A DNA stretch of 64,000 nt from Arenicola marina (Eukaryota; Annelida; Polychaeta; Arenicolidae): contig OZ025252.1 in NCBI GenBank assembly GCA_964019135.1, forward strand, positions 10,928,823-10,992,822, given 5' to 3'. Of the stretch, positions 27,287-39,031 are shown piece by piece; the first letter of the stretch is position 1, and every line of letters begins with the position of its first letter. Position numbers and translations under genes: made by a program. The notes under the pieces are model-generated. The model did not search any database. It was not told where the DNA came from and was given only the letters and a program-made list of their open reading frames with translations.

Positions 27287-28240
27287 CATTATACGGTCAC
27301 CCTGCGGGCAATGTGCGGGCATTATACGGTCACCCTGCGGGCAATGTGCGGGCATTATACGGTCACCCTGCGGGCAATGTGCGGGCATTATACGGTCACC
27401 CTGCGGGCAATGTCCGGGCATTGTACGGTCCCCCTGCGGGCAATGTGCGGGCATTATACGGTCAATCTGCGGGCACTTTGCGGGCATTATACGGGCACCT
27501 CGTGGGCACTGTGCGGGCATTATACGGTCACCCTGCGGGCAATGTCCGGGCATTGTACGGTCCCCCTGCGGGCAATGTGCGGGCATTATACGGTCAATCT
27601 GCAGGCACTTTGCGGGCATTATACGGGCACCTCGTGGGCACTGTGCGGGCATTATACGGTCACCCTGCGAGCACTGTGCGGGCATTATACGGTCACCCTG
27701 CGGGCAATGTCCGGGCATTGTACGGTCCCCCTGCGGGCAATGTGCGGGCATTATACGGTCAATCTGCAGGCACTTTGCGGGCATTATACGGGCACCTCGT
27801 GGGCACTGTGCGGGCATTATACGGTCACCCTGCGGGCAATGTCCGGGCATTGTACGGTCCCCCTGCGGGCAATGTGCGGGCATTATACGGTCAATCTGCG
27901 GGCACTTTGCGGGCATTATACGGGCACCTCGTGGGCACTGTGCGGGCATTATACGGTCACCCTGCGAGCACTGTGCGGGCATTATACGGTCACCCTGCGG
28001 GCAATGTCCGGGCATTGTACGGTCCCCCTGCGGGCAATGTGCGGGCATTATACGGTCAATCTGCGGGCACTGTGCGGGCATTATACGGGCACCTCGTGGG
28101 CACTGTGCGGGCATTGTACGGTCCCCCTGCGGGCAATGTGCGGGCATTATACGGTCACCCTGCGGGAACTGTGCGGGCATTATACGGTCAATCTGCGGGC
28201 ACTGTGCGGGCATTATACGGTCACCCTGCGGGCACTATGC
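27287..28240. repeat. 33-bp minisatellite with 132/165-bp higher-order repeat
   Basis: About 29 copies of CATTATACGGTCACCCTGCG followed by GGCAATGTGCGGG. Four unit variants follow a fixed order, in codon terms GHPAGN, GPPAGN, GQSAGT, GHLVGT, sometimes with a fifth, GHPAST. The landmark CTCGTGGGCAC at 27499, 27631, 27796, 27928 and 28093 gives spacings of 132, 165, 132 and 165 bp. Since 33 is a multiple of 3, two + frames and one minus frame stay open through the whole array. Confidence 0.95.
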
Positions 28241-28630
28241 CACAAAGGTATAACTGGATGACGAGATATTCCCACAGCCTGTCACGAAGGTTTAACTGGG
28301 TGACGACATATTCCCACAGCCTGTCACAAAGGTATAACTGGATGACAACATATTTCCACAGCCTGTCACAAAGGTTTAACTGGATGACGACATATTCCCA
28401 CAGCCTGTCACAAAGGTTTAACTTCATGACGAGATATTCCCACAGCCTGTCACAAAGGTTTAACTGGGTGACGACATATTCCCACAGCCTGTCACAAAGG
28501 TTTAACTGGGTGACGAGATATTCCCACAGCCTGTCACAAAGGTATAACTGGGTGACGAGATATTTCCACAGCCTGTCACAAAGGTTCAACTGGGTGACGA
28601 CATATTCCCACAGCCTGTCACGACATATTG
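28241..28630. repeat. 42-bp minisatellite
   Basis: About 9 copies of CACAAAGGTTTAACTGGGTG followed by ACGACATATTCCCACAGCCTGT. The 42-bp length is also divisible by 3. One + frame coming from the preceding 33-bp array therefore continues, reading the 14-residue repeat QRFNWVTTYSHSLS, to a stop at 28707. The minus strand also stays open (28221-28661). Confidence 0.93.
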
Positions 28631-29204
28631 CTACATCGAATATACCGGCATATGGACTCACTAATACATGTTTTGGAACTACAGCAGACGCTGGAGGACT
28701 TTCTTAACAACGTCAATAGGTTCTGGGCCTGAGCGATGGCAGCTGGCTTGTTGTGCCCAGGGAGGGAGGGGGTGGGAGAGACCGGCAGGGGTGGCCGGGT
28801 CTTTACCCGTCTCGACCTATCTTGGTCGATGAAACTGATCACGTCACAACAAATCGCTTCCCGCCTCGTGACCCGTTCATCACTTACAGTGTGTTGTCGA
28901 GGCCCGGTGGGGGGAGGGGGGGGGCATAGTATAGCACACGGCGCCGTGCCCACACCTCCCGCAGGGGGAGGGGGTGGGGGCGCGCCCAGGGGTAGTAGGA
29001 TACCCCCCCCTCTCGCCCTTACCTAGCAAGTATATGGAGTCTTGTCTTTGGCGCAGTTTACATCAGGACTGCCCTGCGGTACTCGTCGAATAGAAAACAA
29101 GCATATATTCTATTGTCTATTATTGCAGTCACTTGCGTATTACGTCTGTCATAATATCTTGCAAAGAACGTACAATAGTAACTACATATATCGCACATCG
29201 ATTT
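28631..29204. other. Single-copy spacer with G-rich tracts and a 12-bp palindrome
   Basis: About 570 bases. It holds two G-rich stretches (about 28761-28792 and 28908-28984) and a perfect palindrome, CACGGCGCCGTG, at 28937-28948. The last 160 bases are AT-rich. Open frames of about 100 codons on each strand overlap each other and show no domain. No gene recognised. Confidence 0.5.
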
Positions 29205-32200
29205 TATAGCCAGCACATTACGGTTGTGATGTCACCCATAGCCAGCACGTTACGGTCGTGATGTCACCCATAGCCAGCACGTTACGGCCGTGATGTCACC
29301 CATAGCCAGCACGTTACGGTCGTGATGTCACCCATAGCCAGCACGTTACGGCCGTGATGTCACCCATAGCCAGCACGTTACGGCCGTGATGTCACCCATA
29401 GCCAGCACGTTACGGTCGTGATGTCACCCATAGCCAGCACGTTACGGTCGTGATGTCACCCATAGCCAGCACGTTACGGCCGTGATGTCACCCATAGCCA
29501 GCACGTTACGGTCGTGATGTCACCCATAGCCAGCACGTTACGGCCGTGATGTCACCCATAGCCAGCACGTTACGGTCGTGATGTCACCCATAGCCAGCAC
29601 GTTACGGCCGTGATGTCACCCATAGCCAGCACGTTACGGCCGTGATGTCACCCATAGCCAGCACGTTACGGTCGTGATGTCACCCATAGCCAGCACGTTA
29701 CGGTGGTGATGTCACCCATAGCCAGCACGTTACGGCCGTGATGTCACCCATAGCCAGCACGTTACGGTCGTGATGTCACCCATAGCCAGCACGTTACGGC
29801 CGTGATGTCACCCATAGCCAGCACGTTACGGTCGTGATGTCACCCATAGCCAGCACGTTACGGCCGTGATGTCACCCATAGCCAGCACGTTACGGTCGTG
29901 ATGTCACCCATAGCCAGCACGTTACGGCCGTGATGTCACCCATAGCCAGCACGTTGCGGTCGTGATGTCACCCATAGCCAGCACGTTACGGCCGTGATGT
30001 CACCCATAGCCAGCACGTTACGGCCGTGATGTCACCCATAGCCAGCACGTTACGGTCGTGATGTCACCCATAGCCAGCACGTTACGGCCGTGATGTCACC
30101 CATAGCCAGCACGTTACGGCCGTGATGTCACCCATAGCCAGCACGTTACGGTCGTGATGTCACCCATAGCCAGCACGTTACGGTCGTGATGTCACCCATA
30201 GCCAGCACGTTACGGTCGCGATGTCACCCATAGCCAACACGATACGGCCCTGTGGGTCACCCATAGCCAACACGTTACGGCCGTGATGTCACCCATAGCC
30301 AACACGTTACGGTCGCGATGTCACCCATAGCCAGCACGTTACGGTCGCGATGTCACCCATAGCCAACACGATATGGCCCTGTGGGTCACCCATAGCCAAC
30401 ACGTTACGGCCGTGATGTCACCCATAGCCAACACGTTACGGTCGCGATGTCACCCATAGCCAGCACGTTACGGTCGTGATGTCCCCCATAGCCAGCACGT
30501 TACGGCCGTGATGTCACCCATAGCCAGCACGTTACGGCCGTGATGTCACCCATAGCCAGCACGTTACGGCCGTGATGTCACCCATAGCCAGCACGTTACG
30601 GTCGTAATGTCACCCATAGCCAGCACGTTACGGTCGTGATGTCACCCATAGCCAGCACGTTACGGTCGCAATGTCATCCATAGCCAGCACGTTACGGTCG
30701 TGATGTCACCCATAGCCAGCACGTTACGGTCGTAATGTCACCCATAGCCAGCACGTTACGGCCGTGATGTCACCCATAGCCAGCACGTTACGGTCGTAAT
30801 GTCACCCATAGCCAGCACGTTACGGTCGTGATGTCACCCATAGCCAGCACGTTACGGTTGTGATGTCACCCATAGCCAGCACGTTACGGTCGTGATGTCA
30901 CCCATAGCCAGCACGTTACGGTCGTGATGTCACCCATAGCCAGCACGTTACGGTCGTGATGTCACCCATAGCCAGCACGTTACGGCCGTGATGTCACCCA
31001 TAGCCAGCACGTTACGGCCGTGATGTCAACCATAGCCAGCACGTTACGGTCGTGATGTCACCCATAGCCAGCACGTTACGGTCGTGATGTCACCCATAGC
31101 CAGCACGTTACGGCCGTGATGTCACCCATAGCCAGCACGTTACGGCCGTGATGTCACCCATAGCCAACACGTTACGGTCGTGATGTCACCCATAGCCAGC
31201 ACGTTACGGTCGTGATGTCACCCATAGCCAGCACGTTACGGTCGTGATGTCACCCATAGCCAGCACGTTACGGTCGCAATGTCATCCATAGCCAGCACGT
31301 TACGGTCGTGATGTCACCCATAGCCAGCACGTTACGGTCGTAATGTCACCCATAGCCAGCACGTTACGGCCGTGATGTCACCCATAGCCAGCACGTTACG
31401 GTCGTAATGTCACCCATAGCCAGCACGTTACGGTCGTGATGTCACCCATAGCCAGCACGTTACGGTTGTGATGTCACCCATAGCCAGCACGTTACGGTCG
31501 TGATGTCACCCATAGCCAGCACGTTACGGTCGTGATGTCACCCATAGCCAGCACGTTACGGTCGTGATGTCACCCATAGCCAGCACGTTACGGCCGTGAT
31601 GTCACCCATAGCCAGCACGTTACGGCCGTGATGTCAACCATAGCCAGCACGTTACGGTCGTGATGTCACCCATAGCCAGCACGTTACGGTCGTGATGTCA
31701 CCCATAGCCAGCACGTTACGGCCGTGATGTCACCCATAGCCAGCACGTTACGGCCGTGATGTCACCCATAGCCAGCACGTTACGGCCGTGATGTCACCCA
31801 TAGCCAGCACGTTACGGTCGTGATGTCACCCATAGCCAGCACGTTACGGCCGTGATGTCACCCATAGCCAACACGTTACGGTCGTGATGTCACCCATAGC
31901 CAGCACGTTACGGTCGTGATGTCACCCATAGCCAGCACGTTACGGTCGTGATGTCACCCATAGCCAGCACGTTACGGTCGTAATGTCACCCATAGCCAGC
32001 ACGTTACGGTCGTGATGTCACCCATAGCCAGCACGTTACGGTCGTGATGTCACCCATAGCCAGCACGTTACGGCCGTGATGTCACCCATAGCCAGCACGT
32101 TACGGCCGTGATGTCACCCATAGCCAGCACGTTACGGCCGTGATGTCACCCATAGCCAGCACGTTACGGTCGTGATGTCACCCATAGCCAGCACGTTACG

Positions 32201-35200
32201 GCCGTGATGTCACCCATAGCCAGCACGTTACGGTCGTGATGTCACCCATAGCCAGCACGTTACGGCCGTGATGTCACCCATAGCCAGCACGTTACGGCCG
32301 TGATGTCACCCATAGCCAGCACGTTACGGTCGTGATGTCACCCATAGCCAGCACGTTACGGCCGTGATGTCACCCATAGCCAGCACGTTACGGCCGTGAT
32401 GTCACCCATAGCCAGCACGTTACGGCCGTGATGTCACCCATAGCCAGCACGTTACGGTCGTGATGTCACCCATAGCCAGCACGTTACGGCCGTGATGTCA
32501 CCCATAGCCAACACGTTACGGTCGTGATGTCACCCATAGCCAGCACGTTACGGTCGTGATGTCACCCATAGCCAGCACGTTACGGTCGTGATGTCACCCA
32601 TAGCCAACACGTTACGGTCGTGATGTCACCCATAGCCAACACGTTACGGTCGTGATGTCACCCATAGCCAGCACGTTACGGTCGTGATGTCACCCATAGC
32701 CAGCACGTTACGGTCGCAATGTCATCCATAGCCAGCAAGTTACGGTCGTGATGTCACCCATAGCCAGCACGTTACGGTCGTGATGTCACCCATAGCCAGC
32801 ACGTTACGGTCGTGATGTCACCCATAGCCAGCACGTTACGGCCGTGATGTCACCCATAGCCAGCACGTTACGGCCGTGATGTCACCCATAGCCAGCACGT
32901 TACGGCCGTGATGTCACCCATAGCCAGCACGTTACGGTCGTGATGTCACCCATAGCCAGCACGTTACGGTCGTGATGTCACCCATAGCCAGCACGTTACG
33001 GTCGTGATGTCACCCATAGCCAGCACGTTACGGCCCTGGGGGTCACCCATAGCCAACACGTTACGGCCCTGTGGGTCACCCATAGCCAACACGTTACGGT
33101 CGTGATGTCACCCATAGCCAGCACGTTACGGTCGTGATGTCACCCATAGCCAACACGTTACGGCCCTGGGGGTCACCCATAGCCAACACGTTACGGCCCT
33201 GTGGGTCACCCATAGCCAACACGTTACGGCCTTGTGGGTCACCCATAACCAACACGTTACGGCCCTGTGGGTCACCCATAGCCAACACGTTACGGTCGTG
33301 ATGTCACCCATAGCCAACACGTTACGGTCCTGGGGGTCACCCATAGCCAACACGTTACGGTTGTGATGTCACCCATAGCCAGCACGTTACGGTTGTGATG
33401 TCACCCATAGCCAGCACGTTACGGTCGTGATGTCACCCATAGCCAGCACGTTACGGTCGCGATGTCACCCATAGCCAGCACGTTACGGCCGTGATGTCAC
33501 CCATAGCCAGCACGTTACGGCCGTGATGTCACCCATAGCCAGCACGTTACGGTCGTGATGTCACCCATAGCCAGCACGTTACGGCCCTGGGGGTCACCCA
33601 TAGCCAACACGTTACGGCCCTGTGGGTCACCCATAGCCAGCACGTTACGGTCGTGATGTCACCCATAGCCAGCACGTTACGGCCCTGGGGGTCACCCATA
33701 GCCAACACGTTACGGTCGCGATGTCACCCATAGCCAGCACGTTACGGCCGTGATGTCACCCATAGCCAGCACGTTACGGCCGTGATGTCACCCATAGCCA
33801 GCACGTTACGGTCGTGATGTCACCCATAGCCGACACGTTACGGTCGTGATGTCACCCATAGCCAGCACGTTACGGTCGTGATGTCACCCATAGCCAGCAC
33901 GTTACGGTCGTGATGTCACCCATAGCCAGCACGTTACGGCCCTGGGGGTCACCCATAGCCAACGCGTTACGGCCCTGTGGGTCACCCATAGCCAGCACGT
34001 TACGGTCGTGATGTCACCCATAGCCAGCACGTTACGGTCGTGATGTCACCCATAGCCAACACGTTACGGCCCTGGGGGTCACCCATAGCCAACACGTTAC
34101 GGCCCTGTGGGTCACCCATAGCCAACACGTTACGGTCCTGGGGGTCACCCATAGCCAACACGTTACGGCCCTGGGGGTCACCCATAGCCAACACGTTAAG
34201 GTCCTGAGGGTCACCCATATCCAACACGATACGGCCATGGGGGTCACCCATAGCCAACACGTTACGGCCCTAGGGGTCACCCATAGCCAACACGTTACGG
34301 TCCTTGGGGTCACCCATAGCCAACACGTTACGGCCCTGTGGGTCACCCATAGCCAACACGTTACGGTCGTGATGTCACCCATAGCCAACACCTTACGGTC
34401 CTGGGGGTCACCCATAACCAACACGTTACGGCCCTGGGGATCACCCATAGCCAACACGTTACGGCCATGGGGGTCACCCATAGCCAACACGTTACGGCCC
34501 TGTGGGTCACCCATAGCCAACACGTTACGGTCGTGATGTCACCCATAGCCAACACCTTACGGTCCTGGGGGTCACCCATAACCAACACGTTACGGCCCTG
34601 GGGATCACCCATAGCCAACACGTTACGGCCATGGGGGTCACCCATAGCCAACACGTTACGGCCATGGGGGTCACCCATAGCCAACACGTTACGGTCCTGG
34701 GGTTCACCCATAGCCAACACGTTACGGCCCTGGGGATCACCCATAGCCAGCACGTTAAGGTCCTGAGGGTCACCTATATCCAACACGATACGGCCATGGG
34801 GTCACCCATAGCCAACACGTTACGGCCCTGTGGGTCACCCATAGCCAACACGTTACGGTCGTGATGTCACCCATAGCCAACACCTTACGGTCCTGGGGGT
34901 CACCCATAGCCAACACGTTACGGTCCTGCGGGTCACCCATAGCCAACACGATACGGCCCTGGGGGTCACCCATAGCCAACACGTTACGGCCCTGTGGGTC
35001 ACCCATAGCCAACACGTTACGGTCGTGATGTCACCCATAGCCAACACGTTACGGTCCTGGGGGTCACCCATAGCCAACACGTTACGGCCATGGGGGTCAC
35101 CCATAGCCAACACGTTACGGTCCTGGGGTTCACCCATAGCCAACACGATACGGCCCTGGGGGTCACCCATAGCCAACACGTTACGGCCCTGTGGGTCACC

Positions 35201-36310
35201 CATAGCTAACACGTTACGGTCGTGATGTCACCCATAGCCAACACGTTACGGCCCTAGGGGTCACCCATAGCCAACACGTTACTGCCCTGAGGGTCACCCA
35301 TAGCCAACACGTTACGGCTCTGTGGGTCACCCATAGCCAACACGTTACGGCCATGTGGGTCACCCATAGCCAACACGTTACGGCTCTGTGGGTCACCCAT
35401 AGCCAACACGTTACGGTCGTGATGTCACCCATAGCCAACACGTTACGGTCCTGGGGGTCACCCATAGCCAACACGTTACGGTTGTGATGTCACCCATAGC
35501 CAACACGTTACGGTTGTGATGTCACCCATAGCCAGCACGTTACGGTCGTGATGTCACCCATAGCCAGCACGTTACGGTCGGGATGTCACCCATAGCCAGC
35601 ACGTTACGGCCGTGATGTCACCCATAGCCAGCACGTTACGGTCGTGATGTCACCCATAGCCAACACGTTACGGTCCTGGGGGTCACCCATAGCCAGCACC
35701 TTACGGTGGTGGTGTCACCCATAGCCAGCACGTTACGGTCGTGATGTCACCCATAGCCAGCACGTTACGGTCGCGATGTCACCCATAGCCAGCACGTTAC
35801 GGTCGTGATGTCATCCATAGCCACCACGATACGGTCGTGATGTCACCCATAGCCAGCACGTTACGGTCGTGATGTCACCCATAGCCAGCACGTTACGGTC
35901 GTGATGTCACCCATAGCCAGCACGTTACGGCCCTGGGGGTCACCCATAGCCAACACGTTACGGCCCTGTGGGTCACCCATAGCCAGCACGTTACGGCCCT
36001 GGGGGTCACCCATAGCCAACACGTTACGGCCCTGGGGGTCACCCATAGCCAACACGTTAAGGTCCTGAGGGTCACCCATATCCAACACGATACGGCCATG
36101 GTGGTCACCCATAGCCAACACGTTACGGCCCTGTGGGTCACCCATAGCCAACACGTTACGGTCGTGATGTCACCCATAGCCAACACGTTACGGTCCTGGG
36201 GGTCACCCATAGCCAACACGTTACGGCCATGGGGGTCACCCATAGCCAACACGTTACGGCCCTAGGGGTCACCCATAGCCAACACGTTACCGCCCTAGGG
36301 GTCACCCATA
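29205..36310. repeat. 7.1-kb array of mixed 32-bp and 33-bp units
   Basis: About 220 head-to-tail units beginning CCCATAGCCA(G/A)CACGTTACGG. Type A ends T/C-CGTGATGTCA (32 bp). Type B ends CCCTG(T/G)GGGTCA (33 bp) and almost always carries AACACG instead of GCACG. The left half is nearly all type A, apart from a few B units at 30.23-30.45 kb. From about 33.0 kb type B occurs in blocks alternating with A. Consecutive 33-bp units keep frame, giving minus-strand open frames reading NVLAMGDPQGR or AVTCWLWVTPR. I treat these as non-genic. A rare variant, CGCAATGTCATCC, at 30662+ and 31268+ marks a duplication. Confidence 0.96.
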
Positions 36311-36729
36311 ACACTAATTTTGCCTTCCCCAGGATCACACGCATCCCTACGCTGAGCGCCCCGCTAGGCCAGCGCTCCAGGACAGGACGGGGACATGGCC
36401 TGACCCCAGCGGCTCGCGGGGGTTGTTTTACGGCAGGTATCCTGTGCAATTGACACGTGATTGGCGTCCACGCCAGGGGGCTGAGGGTGTGAGGCACGTG
36501 GTCGGTGTCTGGGGCTCGGGTCCCCACCGTCACGCTGCCTGGGACGCGGTGTTCAGGGCGCCGAGAAGGCACTGCCACGGCACAAGTCTCCCTAGTCGTC
36601 GCCATATTGATCGCCTCCCGTCACCACTGTCCGCGGGGGGGGGGGGGTGCAGGGTAAGGGTGTGGGAGCGGGGGTGGCAGCGGGGATGGGCATATGGCGA
36701 TACAACTTGGAGGTAGATTATGGTAGAAG
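36311..36729. other. GC-rich single-copy spacer
   Basis: About 420 bases, CpG-rich, with a long G run at about 36636-36648. A minus-strand open frame (36156-36605) has about 85 unique residues before running into the 32/33-bp array. It has no recognisable domain, and its 3' half is repeat translation. No gene called. Confidence 0.5.
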
Positions 36730-37240
36730 CCTGGCCAGCGACAGGGAAATGTCCGACTATCTTGTTAAACCTGGCCAGCGACTGGGCAATGCCTGATTAC
36801 CGTGTTAAACCTGGCCAGCGACAGGGTAATGCCTGATTACCGTGTTAAACCTGGCCAGCGACAGGGCAATGCCTGATTACCGTGTTAAACCTGGCCAGCG
36901 ACAGGGTAATGCCTGATTACCGTGTTAAACCTGGCCAGCGACAGGGTAATGCCTGATTACCGTGTTAAACATGGCCGGCGACAGGGTAATGCCTGATTAC
37001 CGTGTTAAACCTGGCCAGCGACAGGGTAATGCCTGATTACCGTGTTAAACCTGGCCAGCGACAGGGTAATGCCTGATGACCGTGTTAAACCTGGCCAGCG
37101 ACAGGGTAATGCCTGATTACCGTGTTAAACCTGGCCAGCGACAGGGTAATGCCTGATTACCGTGTTAAACCTGGCCAGCGACAGGGTAATGCCTGATGAC
37201 CGTGTTAAACCTGGCCAGCGACAGGGTAATGCCTGATTAC
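36730..37240. repeat. 40-bp minisatellite with an internal hairpin
   Basis: About 13 copies of CCTGGCCAGCGACAGGGTAA followed by TGCCTGATTACCGTGTTAAA. Inside each typical unit GGTAAT-gcctg-ATTACC forms a perfect 6-bp stem with a 5-base loop, and CTGGCCAG is an 8-bp palindrome. A few units break the stem (GGCAAT, or GATGACC). Confidence 0.95.
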
Positions 37241-37408
37241 AAGACTGGCGAGCTCTGGGCACGAACACGAGATAAGTATCAGATTAAAACGAGTGGCATA
37301 TCCCAGGTCTGAATCTGAAGAGAACCAGGAGCTGTTGATCACATGCATCATAGTCCCGTAATACGTGACCCTAAGCGGGAACTGTATCAAACAAATAAAC
37401 CAGTAGTA

Positions 37409-37778
37409 AAGTTGCATATCGAGCCCTTTCCCGCCAAAACAAAGCCCAAGCGACATATGTATCACAATTTGCAGAAAACTCGATTGTTTCATTCTGTAAA
37501 TTCAGAAACCTAATAAACATCGTCGTTTCGGCTGTGATGTGGCAAACGTGTCCAACCCGGGACATCACAGAACTCTGTCTCGGCACTGCTACTTATAACA
37601 CAGCATCACGAAGGGCACAAACTGAGGACGTTTACCACCAAGTCGTAGTTAATTGGTATCACGGACAAGACTCCATTTGGCATGCGTGGAATTTAGACAA
37701 AAGAAATATTCAAGCATTGATTCTTACTTGTATTTTGACTTCTTTAGTTTTGGCGGGAAACAACTCGATATGCAACTT
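37409..37778. mobile_element. MITE-like element with 32-bp terminal inverted repeats
   Basis: The left end (37409-37440) begins AAGTTGCATATCGAG and ends TTTCCCGCCAAAAC. Its reverse complement lies at 37747-37778 with 29 of 32 positions matching (one 3-base difference). Both ends are flanked by TA (37407-37408 and 37779-37780), as expected for a Tc1/mariner-type target duplication, although TA alone is weak evidence. The 370-bp body is AT-rich and encodes no transposase. It could instead be a chance-preserved foldback. I know no named family. Confidence 0.6.
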
Positions 37779-37780
37779 TA

Positions 37781-38132
37781 ATCAGCTTGAATGATGTCAT
37801 GTATTAGGGCGATAAAGGGCCACGTTTAAAGGTGGACTGTCTCGGGCCACGTGTCAGGGCGTGTGTAAAAGACCCGTACCTGCCAGGAGCTGCAGCGTAA
37901 GGATGACCAGCCTCATACAGCCCAGCCTGTACGGCGGGCCAGGCAGACTGCTCACTCCGTGTCGGGCCATGGAGTGTGTGCCACCGCCCTGGCAACGGCG
38001 TCACCGGAAACCCAACCGCCGCAAAAATGGCGCACAACGTAGGCCGTAACTCCACTCGAGCCGTTGCAACAGAATGCGAATATCAAAATCCGATAAATAA
38101 ACCCTCAGCGGGCAATCCAGAATAAGGTATGT
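37781..38132. other. Single-copy spacer
   Basis: About 350 bases between the MITE-like element and the 77-bp array. Short overlapping open frames on both strands (60-85 codons) show no domain. Nothing further supported. Confidence 0.5.
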
Positions 38133-38672
38133 TATGGCCAGGAGTGTCGTTGATCCAGACACTGCATGCTGACAGCGGTCAGTCCCGCTGGCTCCAGAAG
38201 GAGGCATTCTATGGCCAGGAGTGTCGTTGATCCAGACACTGCATGCTGACAGCGGTCAGTCCCGCTGGCTCCAGAAGGAGGCATTCTATGGCCAGGAGTG
38301 TTATTGATCCAGACACTGCATGCTGACAGCGGTCAGTCCCGCTGGCTCCAGAAGGAGGCATTCTATGGCCAGGAGTGTTATTGATCCAGACACTGCATGC
38401 TGACAGCGGTCAGTCCCGCTGGCTCCAGAAGAAGGCATTCTATGGCCAGGAGTGTTATTGATCCAGACACTGCATGCTGACAGCAGTCAGTCCCGCTGGC
38501 TCCAGAAGGAGGCATTCTATGGCCAGGAGTGTTATTGATCCAGACACTGCATGCTGACAGCAGTCAGTCCCGCTGGCTCCAGAAGGAGGCATTCTATGGC
38601 CAGGAGTGTTATTGATCCAGACACTGCATGCTGAGAGCTGGCTCCAGAAGAAGGAATTAAATGCCCAGGAGT
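38133..38672. repeat. 77-bp minisatellite with stem-loop
   Basis: About seven copies starting TATGGCCAGGAGTGTTATTG. Each contains CAGCGG-tcagtc-CCGCTG, a perfect 6-bp stem with a 6-base loop. In two later copies (about 38483 and 38560) CAGCAG breaks one pair. The first two units have GTCGTTG and the later ones GTTATTG. The last unit has an internal deletion after CATGCTGA and then decays. Confidence 0.93.
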
Positions 38673-38681
38673 TTAGGCAGA

Positions 38682-39031
38682 GGTGGGGCGCTGGCTGGGG
38701 GTGGGGCCTTGGCTGGGGCTGGGGCGCTAAGCGGGGGGTGGGGCGTTGGCTGGGGGTGGGGCGCCAGCTGGGGGTGGGGCGTTAGCTGGGGGTGGGGCGC
38801 TGGCTGGGGGTGGGGCGCCAGCTGGGGGTGGGGCGTTAGCTGGGGGTGGGGCGTTGGCTGGGGGTGGGGCGCCAGCTGAGGGTGGGGCGTTAGCTGGGGG
38901 TGGGGCGCTGGCTGGGGGTGGGGCGCCAGCTGGGGGTGGGGCGTTAGCTGGGGGTGGGGCGCTGGCTGGGGGTGGGGCGCCAGCTGGGGGTGGGGCGTTA
39001 GCTGGGGGTGGGGCGCTGGCTGGGGGTGGGG
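38682..39031. repeat. G-rich 18-bp minisatellite, 54-bp trimer
   Basis: About 19 copies of an 18-bp unit, GGGGCGCTGGCTGGGGGT and variants (CGCCAGC, CGTTAGC), often in a three-variant order that gives a 54-bp higher-order repeat. Each unit pairs GGGGGTGGGG tracts, so the + strand has strong G-quadruplex potential. With 18 divisible by 3, several frames stay open on both strands (GGGALA-type; PHPQPA-type on the minus strand). I read these as repeat artefacts. Confidence 0.94.

Noticed and set aside
29205-36310. CRISPR array (repeats of 32-33 bp)
   Set aside because: Units are directly adjacent with no variable spacers, no cas genes are present, and the setting is eukaryotic. The same holds for the other 28-34-bp arrays.
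36156-36605. 149-codon minus-strand frame with about 85 unique residues
   Set aside because: Its 3' third is repeat translation and the unique part matches nothing I know. GC-rich chance frame is the simpler reading.
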